DNA from: JAENVT01 sp031412355
Lineage (GTDB): Bacteria; Actinomycetota; Acidimicrobiia; Acidimicrobiales; Ilumatobacteraceae
DNA length: 7,540 bases
Assembly (NCBI GenBank): GCA_031412355.1
Contig: JANOCR010000013.1
Span: 1 to 7,540 of the forward strand
Reading direction: 5' to 3'
The position numbers and the translations under genes were made by a program. Below are positions 1 to 6,609 of this stretch, piece after piece; within the stretch, counting starts at the first letter, position 1, and each line of letters begins with the position of its first letter. The notes under the pieces are model-generated. The model was given only the letters and a program-made list of their open reading frames with translations. It did no database searches and was not told the origin of the DNA.

Positions 1-2352
1 ATCGAGCCAACGTTCATCGACGCCGCGGCGACCGCCGACACCGGGGTCGAGCTCGTCGAGATCCGCGGCCTCGACGACGAAGCGTTGGCGGTCGTCAACC
101 GCGAGCGCGGCCTGTCGCTGGACCCGGCAGAGCTTCGCACGATCGCCCAGCACTTCGCCGACGCCGGCCGGGCCCCGACCGATGTCGAACTCGAGACCCT
201 CGCCCAGACATGGAGCGAGCACTGCGCGCACAAGACGTTCCGTGCCCGCATAACCGGCGACGACGGGCAGGCCATCACTCCGCTGCTGCAACAACTGCGA
301 GACGCAACAACCGCCATCGACGCTCCGTTCCTGCGCAGCGCGTTCGTCGGCAACGCCGGCATCATCTCGTACACCGAGGGAACGACAATCGCAGTCAAGG
401 CCGAAACGCACAACCACCCGTCAGCCATCGAGCCGTTCGGCGGTTCGAACACGGGGGTCGGTGGGGTGATCCGCGACGTCATGGGCGCGGCCCACCGGCC
501 GATCGCCGTCACCGACATCTTGTGTTTCGGGCCAACAGATCTCGCCGCCGACCAGGTGCCCGACGGCGTCCTCCATCCCCGTTTGATCGAGGCCGGTGTC
601 GTCTCGGGTGTGGCCGACTACGGCAACAAGATCGGCCTGCCCACGGTCGCCGGCGCGGTGCTGTACGACCCCGGCTACATCGCCAATCCCCTCGTGTACT
701 GCGGCTGCATCGGTGTGGCCGACGACGCTCCCCCATTGACCGGCCCCCACGCCGGCGATCTGGTGGTCGTGCTGGGTGGGCGCACCGGGCGCGATGGCCT
801 GCGCGGCGCGACATTCTCGAGCGCGACCATGGATGCAACCACCGGCGACGTCGCCGGCGCCAGCGTGCAGATCGGTGACCCGATCGTCGAGAAGCTGCTG
901 ATCGATGTGCTCCGCGAGGCGGCCGGTCTGTTCACCGCGATCACCGACTGCGGCGCGGGCGGGTTGTCGTCGGCCATCGGTGAAATGGCCGAGGGGGTCG
1001 GCGCCGATGTCGACCTTGCCGGCGCGCCGCTGAAGTACCCCGGGCTGCGACCGTGGGAGATCTGGCTCAGCGAGGCGCAGGAACGAATGGTCGTAGCCGT
1101 CACCGAGCCGGTGTGGCCGCAACTTCAACAGCTCTGTGATCGCCACGGCGTCGAGGCGACGGCGCTCGGTGTCTTCACCGGCGATGGGATCCTGCACGTT
1201 CGCTACGACACGACCACGGTGCTGCGCCTCGACACTCGCTTCCTGCACGACGGGCGACCGCAGCGCGAGATGAAAGCGACGCTGCCCTCCCCAGATCGCG
1301 AGAACGCTGATCCCCCGCCCTGCACCGATGTCACGGCCACGTTGCTGGCGCTGCTTCGTCATCCCAACATTGCGTCGAAAGAGGCTGTGATCCGGCGCTA
1401 CGACCACGAGATCCTCGGCAGCACCGTCGTGCGGCCACTGATCGGCGCGCGGCGCGATGGCCATGCCGATGGTGTGGTGATCGCCGACCCGGCTGACACA
1501 CACGGCCTGGCCATCGGGATCGGCGTCAACCCGTGGTACGGCGAACTCGACCCGCAGCGCATGGCACACGCCGTTGTCGACGAGGCAATTCGCAACGTGG
1601 TCGCCGTCGGCGCCGACCCCGACAAGGTGGCCCTGCTCGACAACTTCTCGTGGGGTGACCCGCGCCGCCAGTCGACCCTCGGAGAGCTGGTGGCCGCAGT
1701 CAGCGGGTGCTGCGAGGCATCGGTTGCGCACGGCGCACCATTCGTCAGCGGCAAGGACTCGCTGAACAACGAGTACCTGGGCGCCGATGGCGCCCGGCAC
1801 TCGGTGCCACCCACCCTGGTCATCACGGCCATCGCTCACGTGCCCGACGCCAACGCGGTGGTCACGCCCGATCTGAAGCGGGCCGGCAACATGGTCGTGC
1901 AGATCGGCGCGACCGCCTGCGAGTTCGGTGGCAGCCACTTCGCCAAGGTCCACGGAGCTGCCACGAGGGCGACGGTCCCGGCGCCAGATGCGGGTGCCCC
2001 CCGCCGATACCGACGGCTGCACCAAGCCCTGAGATCCGGCCGAGTTCTGGCCTGCCACGACATCAGCGAGGGCGGGCTCGCCGTCGCCCTGGCGGAGATG
2101 GCCGTCGCCGGTCGTCTGGGCCTGTCGATCGACACCCTGCCAGGGCCTGATCCCGTGTCGGCCCTCTTCAGCGAGTCGTCGAGCCGCTTCGTCTGCGAGG
2201 TTTCGCCCGACGACGTGGATTGGCTTGGCGGTGTGCTGGGCGAACCGGTCGTGGTCCTCGGCACCGTGACCAGTGCCGCGACCGTTACCCTGCCTGGTAC
2301 GCCGGCCATCCCCCTCGACACCCTTGTCAGTGCATTCGGAGCACAACCATGA
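1..2352 (+). CDS. purL: Phosphoribosylformylglycinamidine (FGAM) synthase, PurL subunit, probably a PurS-PurL fusion; 5'-truncated
   Basis: Cytosolic ATP-dependent conversion of FGAR to FGAM (step 4 of IMP synthesis), using ammonia from PurQ. The frame is open from base 1 to the TGA at 2350-2352 (783 visible residues), so the true start lies upstream; the TTG at 85 is not a convincing start because related sequence continues before it. Numbered from base 1, motifs are WSEHC with the catalytic-type His (residues 71-75, followed by AHKTF), ETHNHPSAIEP (135-145, nt 403 on), GDPIVEK (about 292), TDCGAGGLSSAIGEMAEG (315 on) and FVSGKDSLNNEY (581 on). The two AIRS-like halves expected of PurL are both present. 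No C-terminal glutaminase domain follows, which fits the separate purQ. The first ~40 residues (VELVEIRGLDDEAL and following) resemble the linker after a fused PurS domain in PurSL proteins; that domain would lie outside the window, so the fusion is inference. The stop overlaps purQ. Confidence 0.97.
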   Translation: MEPTFIDAAATADTGVELVEIRGLDDEALAVVNRERGLSLDPAELRTIAQHFADAGRAPTDVELETLAQTWSEHCAHKTFRARITGDDGQAITPLLQQLRDATTAIDAPFLRSAFVGNAGIISYTEGTTIAVKAETHNHPSAIEPFGGSNTGVGGVIRDVMGAAHRPIAVTDILCFGPTDLAADQVPDGVLHPRLIEAGVVSGVADYGNKIGLPTVAGAVLYDPGYIANPLVYCGCIGVADDAPPLTGPHAGDLVVVLGGRTGRDGLRGATFSSATMDATTGDVAGASVQIGDPIVEKLLIDVLREAAGLFTAITDCGAGGLSSAIGEMAEGVGADVDLAGAPLKYPGLRPWEIWLSEAQERMVVAVTEPVWPQLQQLCDRHGVEATALGVFTGDGILHVRYDTTTVLRLDTRFLHDGRPQREMKATLPSPDRENADPPPCTDVTATLLALLRHPNIASKEAVIRRYDHEILGSTVVRPLIGARRDGHADGVVIADPADTHGLAIGIGVNPWYGELDPQRMAHAVVDEAIRNVVAVGADPDKVALLDNFSWGDPRRQSTLGELVAAVSGCCEASVAHGAPFVSGKDSLNNEYLGADGARHSVPPTLVITAIAHVPDANAVVTPDLKRAGNMVVQIGATACEFGGSHFAKVHGAATRATVPAPDAGAPRRYRRLHQALRSGRVLACHDISEGGLAVALAEMAVAGRLGLSIDTLPGPDPVSALFSESSSRFVCEVSPDDVDWLGGVLGEPVVVLGTVTSAATVTLPGTPAIPLDTLVSAFGAQP
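2338..2341 (+). promoter_or_regulatory. Ribosome binding site for purQ
   Basis: GGAG lies 7 nt before the purQ ATG, within the last codons of purL. With the ATGA stop/start overlap it supports this start and translational coupling. Confidence 0.6.
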
Positions 2353-3059
2353 GCCGCCCCACAGCCCTGGTGCTGGCGGCCGCTGGAACCAATCGCGATC
2401 ACGACGTCGCTTTCGCGCTCGACTTGGCGGGTGCCGAACCGCGCATCACCTTGCTGTCGGAGCTGATCGAGCGCCCGGCACTGCTCGACGAAGGCCAAAT
2501 AGTCGTGATTGCCGGGGGGTTCAGTTATGCCGACGCTCTGGGCGCCGGGCGAATGTTCGCGCTGCAACTCGAACACCGTGTCGGCGAAGTGCTGCGCGCA
2601 TTCGTGGCCGCGGCAAAGCCGGTGATCGGCATCTGCAACGGCTTCCAGGTCCTCACCCGCTCCGGGTTGCTGCCGGGTGCGCTCGGCCACAACCAGAGCG
2701 GGCACTTTCAATGCCAGTGGGTCAGGCTCGAGGCCTCACCCAGCCGATGCATCTGGACCAGCGGGGTGGCTGCGATCGACTGCCCGATCGCCCACGGCGA
2801 AGGCCGTTACACACACCCCGATCCGGCAGGGCTTGCGGGTGCCGGCCAGGTCGCGCTGCGCTACTCCGGCGGCAACCCCAACGGATCGATCGACTCGATT
2901 GCCGGCGTCTGCGACCCCACTGGTGTCGTCTTGGGGCTGATGCCGCACCCCGAGAACCATGTCATCGCCCGTCAATACCCTGGCTTCACGCGCGGCGATC
3001 GCGGTGGCCTTGGGTTGGCGTTGTTCGAGCAGGGCGCGCGCTACGCCAAGGAGCGCTGA
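2349..3059 (+). CDS. purQ: FGAM synthase glutaminase subunit PurQ
   Basis: Class I glutamine amidotransferase that hydrolyses glutamine and passes ammonia to PurL. 236 residues, within the normal range for PurQ (about 220-260). The catalytic triad is visible: Cys96 in GICNGFQ (94-100), and His200 and Glu202 in MPHPEN. The oxyanion-strand motif is GGFSYADALGAG (56-67), a variant of the usual GGFSYGD-x-x-AG. The frame is open further upstream to 2220, but those residues are an out-of-frame shadow of purL. The ATG at 2349 overlaps the purL stop as ATGA, has GGAG 7 nt upstream, and gives a normal PurQ N-terminus (SRPTALVLAAAGTNRDHD, with the G-x-N typical of this position). It sits directly behind purL, its obligate partner, and 2 nt before purC. 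Confidence 0.97.
   Translation: MSRPTALVLAAAGTNRDHDVAFALDLAGAEPRITLLSELIERPALLDEGQIVVIAGGFSYADALGAGRMFALQLEHRVGEVLRAFVAAAKPVIGICNGFQVLTRSGLLPGALGHNQSGHFQCQWVRLEASPSRCIWTSGVAAIDCPIAHGEGRYTHPDPAGLAGAGQVALRYSGGNPNGSIDSIAGVCDPTGVVLGLMPHPENHVIARQYPGFTRGDRGGLGLALFEQGARYAKER
3048..3053 (+). promoter_or_regulatory. Strong ribosome binding site for purC (decides a GTG start)
   Basis: AAGGAG lies inside the last purQ codons, 8 nt before a GTG at 3062. It fixes the purC start at a non-ATG codon immediately after the purQ stop, although the open frame extends upstream to 2273. Confidence 0.8.
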
Positions 3060-3061
3060 AG

Positions 3062-3997
3062 GTGCACGATCCATTTCTCGACATCGATCTGCCGCTCGAT
3101 GACCGGCGCGACGGAAAGGTTCGTGTCTCGTATGCCTACGGGGCCGACCGGCGGCTGTTCGTCACCACCGACCGCCTGTCGGCCTTCGACCGCGTGATCG
3201 CCGGTGTGCCGTACAAGGGTCAGGTTCTGAACCAGCTCAGCGGCTGGTGGTTCGAGCGCACCGCCGACGTCGTCGCCAATCACGTCGTCGACCTTCCGGA
3301 TCCCAATGTGCTCGTCGCCCATGCCGCGCAGCCGCTGCCCGTCGAGGTGATCGTACGCGGTTACATCACCGGGGTCACCAGCACGTCGCTGTGGCGGCAG
3401 TACGCCGACGGTGCCCGCACGATCTACGGCTACCACTTCTCCGACGGGCTGCGGAAGAACACCGACCTTCCATCGGCGATCGTCACACCGACCACCAAGG
3501 CCGAGCACGGCGGTCACGATGAACCGCTGAGCCCCAGCGACGTCACGCGCAAAGGTCTGGTTGCGACCCCGCTGTGGCGTTCCGTGGAGGCCGCTGCGCT
3601 GGAGTTGTTCGCCAGGGGGCAGGAGTTGGCGCGTCAGGCCGGGTTGATCCTGGCCGACACCAAGTACGAGTTCGGCACCACCGCGTCGGGCGAACTGCTG
3701 CTGATCGACGAGGTACACACGCCCGACTCGTCGCGCTACTGGGTGGCCGACAGCTACGAGCATCGGTTGAGCGCCGGCGACGAGCCGGAAAGCCTCGACA
3801 AAGAGGTCGTGCGCCGGGCGTTGATCGACGCCGGCTACGAGGGCAACGGCCCGCCTCCGACGCTTGCGCCGGCGGTGTGGGAGGCCACATCACTTCGCTA
3901 CATCGACGCATACGAACGCTTGACCGGGCTGAGGTTCCAGCCCGGCAGTTACCCGGTCGAAGACCGGATCAGGGAGGTCATCGGGCATGTTGCCTGA
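3062..3997 (+). CDS. purC: SAICAR synthase (phosphoribosylaminoimidazole-succinocarboxamide synthase), long form
   Basis: Condenses CAIR with aspartate using ATP to give SAICAR. 311 residues from the GTG at 3062, matching the longer PurC type (about 290-310, as in yeast Ade1 and many actinobacteria) rather than the ~240-residue E. coli form. Motifs: GKVRV at 18-22, VTTDRLSAFDRV (34-45), KGQVLNQLSGWW (52-63), PVEVIVRGYITG (93-104), the nucleotide/substrate segment VTPTTKAEHGGHDEPLS (141-157), LADTKYEFG (197-205) and LIDEVHTPDSSRYW (214-227), with the C-terminal helical extension to residue 311. The start follows from an AAGGAG 8 nt upstream and from loss of PurC similarity before it. The usual GKVRD motif reads GKVRV here. 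Its 3' end overlaps purF by 11 nt. Confidence 0.97.
   Translation: MHDPFLDIDLPLDDRRDGKVRVSYAYGADRRLFVTTDRLSAFDRVIAGVPYKGQVLNQLSGWWFERTADVVANHVVDLPDPNVLVAHAAQPLPVEVIVRGYITGVTSTSLWRQYADGARTIYGYHFSDGLRKNTDLPSAIVTPTTKAEHGGHDEPLSPSDVTRKGLVATPLWRSVEAAALELFARGQELARQAGLILADTKYEFGTTASGELLLIDEVHTPDSSRYWVADSYEHRLSAGDEPESLDKEVVRRALIDAGYEGNGPPPTLAPAVWEATSLRYIDAYERLTGLRFQPGSYPVEDRIREVIGHVA
3971..3977 (+). promoter_or_regulatory. Ribosome binding site for purF
   Basis: AGGGAGG within the 3' end of purC, 9 nt before the ATG at 3987. This favours that start over the in-frame ATG at 4014, which has no comparable purine-rich tract. Confidence 0.75.
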
Positions 3998-5456
3998 CCA
4001 GCCATCATTCGACATGTCAGACCCCGACGTCCCGCACGAGGAATGTGGTGTCTTCGGTGTCTCGACGCCGCACGGCGAAGGCGTCGCCCAGACGGTGTTC
4101 TTCGGTCTGTTCGCGCTGCAGCACCGTGGGCAAGAAGCGGCCGGCATAGCCGTCAGCGACGGCAACAGGGTCCGGCTGCACAAAGACACCGGTCTCGTTG
4201 CCAACGTCTTCACACCCGCGACCATGAACACCCTCGCCGGGTATCACGGCATCGGTCACACCCGCTACAGCACCACCGGCGCCAACGCCCAGCGCAATCA
4301 TCAGCCATTCCTGGTCGAGACCATGCACGGCCCGCTTGCACTTGCTCACAACGGCAACCTCGTCAACGCACCCGCGCTGCGCGACGAGTTGCTGACACGT
4401 GGCTTCGGGCTCACGGCCACCAGCGACACCGAGGTCATGACGCTGATGCTCGCCGCTGCCGGCGGCCGCACATGGGAGGACCGGGTCGAGCGCACTCTGC
4501 CAGCATGGAAGGGGGCGTACTCACTCGTCATCCTCGCCGCCGACCGGGTCATCGCAGTGCGCGACCCATGGGGGTTCCGGCCGATGAGTGTCGGGCGACT
4601 TCCACACGGTGGATACGCGGTCGCCAGCGAGACGTGTGCCCTCAGCACACTCGGATGCCTCGAGGTCAGCGAGGTCGCGCCAGGCGAGATCGTCACGCTA
4701 AGGGGCGCCGAGATGACGCGTCGTCAAGCCCTGACCCCGGCGGCCCGCTCGGCCAGGTGCACGTTCGAGTTCGTCTACTTCAGCCGCCCCGACAGCGTGT
4801 GGGCCAACCGCAACATGCACCACGTGCGCCAACGCCTTGGCGAGGAACTGGCGGCCGAGGCACCGGCCGAAGCCGACGTGGTCATCCCCGTGCCCGACTC
4901 GTCGATCCCCGCAGCGATCGGGTTCAGCAGGGCCAGTGGAATCCCGCACAACGACGGGCTGATCAAGAACCGCTACATCGGCCGCACGTTCATCGAACCG
5001 ACCCAAGACCTGCGCGAGCGCGGTGTAGCCCTGAAGTTCAACGCGTTGGCGGAGAACCTGGCGGGCAAGCGGGTCGTGATGATCGACGACTCGTTGGTGC
5101 GTGGCACCACAGCAGGGCCACTGGTGAAGTTGCTCCGCGAAGCCGGCGCGACCGAAGTGCACGTGCGCATCACCTGCCCGCCGATCACCCACGCCTGCCA
5201 CTTCGGGGTCGACATGGGTCACGACGGCGATCTGATGGCGGCACACCTGACGGTCGAGGAGATTCGCGTGCACATCGACGCAGACTCGCTGGCATTCCTG
5301 TCGCTCGACGGCATGATGCGGGCAATCACCGTTGATCCTGGCGATGCCGCGGACGGCGACGCCGAGGGCTACTGCAACGCCTGCTTCACCGGCCGTTACC
5401 CCATGGAAGTCACCGAGGCGCAGGCCAAGTTGGCCTTCGAGGGCGTGCTGGCGTGA
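3987..5456 (+). CDS. purF: Amidophosphoribosyltransferase (glutamine PRPP amidotransferase), Fe-S/propeptide type
   Basis: First committed step of purine synthesis: PRPP plus glutamine gives 5-phosphoribosylamine. 489 residues. The N-terminal Ntn-hydrolase glutaminase has its nucleophile as Cys20 in EECGVFGV, so a 19-residue propeptide should be removed, as in B. subtilis PurF (whose propeptide I recall as 11 residues). Other glutaminase residues: HTRYSTTG (91-98), HNGN (121-124) and SDTEV (146-150). The C-terminal type I phosphoribosyltransferase carries the PRPP loop VVMIDDSLVRGTT (363-375). Four cysteines fit the [4Fe-4S] ligands of the B. subtilis-type enzyme: Cys258, Cys404 in HACHFG, and Cys463 and Cys466 in YCNACFTGRYP. 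The cluster is oxygen-sensitive and links enzyme stability to redox state in that family. The family is feedback-inhibited by purine nucleotides. The start overlaps purC by 11 nt; purD follows after 10 nt, supplying the next enzyme for unstable phosphoribosylamine. Confidence 0.98.
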   Translation: MLPDQPSFDMSDPDVPHEECGVFGVSTPHGEGVAQTVFFGLFALQHRGQEAAGIAVSDGNRVRLHKDTGLVANVFTPATMNTLAGYHGIGHTRYSTTGANAQRNHQPFLVETMHGPLALAHNGNLVNAPALRDELLTRGFGLTATSDTEVMTLMLAAAGGRTWEDRVERTLPAWKGAYSLVILAADRVIAVRDPWGFRPMSVGRLPHGGYAVASETCALSTLGCLEVSEVAPGEIVTLRGAEMTRRQALTPAARSARCTFEFVYFSRPDSVWANRNMHHVRQRLGEELAAEAPAEADVVIPVPDSSIPAAIGFSRASGIPHNDGLIKNRYIGRTFIEPTQDLRERGVALKFNALAENLAGKRVVMIDDSLVRGTTAGPLVKLLREAGATEVHVRITCPPITHACHFGVDMGHDGDLMAAHLTVEEIRVHIDADSLAFLSLDGMMRAITVDPGDAADGDAEGYCNACFTGRYPMEVTEAQAKLAFEGVLA

Positions 5457-5459
5457 GGA
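5455..5459 (+). promoter_or_regulatory. Ribosome binding site for purD-purM
   Basis: GAGGA overlaps the purF TGA stop and lies 7 nt before the GTG at 5467. It supports that GTG as the start; no in-frame start codon is found between it and the purF stop region. Confidence 0.65.
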
Positions 5460-5466
5460 TCCAGTC

Positions 5467-6609
5467 GTGAGGGTGCTGGTGATCGGCGCAGGTGGCCGCG
5501 AGTCGGCGATCGCCTGGGCGTGCCGTCGCCACGGGCACGACGTCACGATCAGCCCGGACCTCGGCTCCGAAGTGGTCGCCGACCTGGTGATCGTCGGCCC
5601 GGAAACCGCCCTGGCCGCCGGGGTCGCCGACGAGTGCAAGCGGCGCGGCATCCCGTGCTTCGGCCCGACCGCCGATGTGGCCCGCCTCGAGTCGTCGAAG
5701 GGCTACGCCCGCGAGGTGGCAACCGCACTCGGCCTGCCATCGCCACGGCACTTCGCCACGCAGTCGGCCTCCGATGCACTCGCATGGTGGCGTGCTCTCG
5801 GTGCTCCGGTCGTCGTCAAACAGGACGGCCTCGCCGCCGGCAAGGGCGTGGTCGTGCCGGCCACCGACGACGACACGATCGAGGCCATCAACGCGCTGAC
5901 CGCGTTGGGTCCCGTGGTGCTCGAAGAGAGGCTCACCGGCCCGGAGTGCAGCCTGATGGCGCTGTGCGACGGCAAGGTGGCCCGCCCGCTGCCCATCGCC
6001 CAGGACCACAAGCGCATCGGCGAGGGCGACACCGGGCCCAACACAGGCGGCATGGGCGCCTACGCTCCGGCGCCGACCGGGTACGACGCTGCAGTTCTGA
6101 CGGCCACCTTCATCCAACCGGTGATCGACCACCTCGGCGCCGCAGGCACGCCATATGTGGGGGTGCTCTACGCCGGCTTGATGCTGACTTCCGAAGGGCC
6201 GCGACTGATCGAGTTCAACTGCCGCTTCGGCGACCCGGAAACGCAGGCCGTGCTGCCGCTCGTCGAGTCCGATCTCGCGGCACTCGCTCTCGCCTGCTGC
6301 AACGGCACACTGTCCGAATCGTCACTGACGATTCGGGAGGGCGCCGCATGCACAGTGGTTGCGGCCGCTCCCGGCTACCCGACCGAGCCGGTCGTCGGCC
6401 AGACCATCACCGGTCTCGACCAGGCCGACACCGACGACTCGATGGTGTTTCTCGCAGGTGCACTGGGTACTACGGTCGCCGGCGGTCGAACGCTCGCAGT
6501 CACGGGCCTCGGTCAGTCGTTGGCCGATGCCCGCGACAATGCCTACCGGCGGCTGTCAACCATCCAATTCGACGGTATGCAGATTCGCCGCGATATCGGC
6601 TGGCGGGCC
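5467..6609 (+). other. PurD (GARS, ATP-grasp) domain of the fusion
   Basis: About 381 residues against roughly 420-430 for ordinary PurD. By eye against my memory of E. coli PurD, the shortening is in two places. About 27 residues are missing between the N-terminal nucleotide-like strand and VGPE, replacing the APGN-x-GT loop by TISPDLGSE (27-35). About 10 or more are missing before VVLEERLTG (150-158). The ATP-grasp core (GLAAGKG; Glu249 and Asn251 in EFNCRFGDPE for metal binding) is intact, so it is probably active; that is inference. Confidence 0.9.

Noticed and set aside
1779..1795. Short GC-rich inverted repeat (GGGCGCC, 3-nt spacer, GGCGCCC) in purL
   Set aside because: Seven-base GC arms are expected by chance in DNA of this composition. 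It lies inside a coding region and lacks a T-tract.
421..2346. 641-codon antisense open frame opposite purL
   Set aside because: Its translation has no recognisable domain and lies wholly opposite a well-conserved purL. Long antisense frames are expected in GC-rich genes with G/C-ending codons.
2273..3061. Upstream extension of the purC open frame (about 263 codons) through purQ
   Set aside because: The extension is an arginine-rich, out-of-frame reading of purQ. PurC similarity and the AAGGAG site both place the start at the GTG at 3062.
5455..5469. Possible terminator or promoter between purF and purD
   Set aside because: The gap is only 10 nt and contains just a ribosome binding site; there is no room for either element.
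4698..5651. 317-codon antisense open frame opposite the purF 3' end and the purD start
   Set aside because: No domain is recognised; it spans two conserved sense genes and behaves as a GC-driven shadow.
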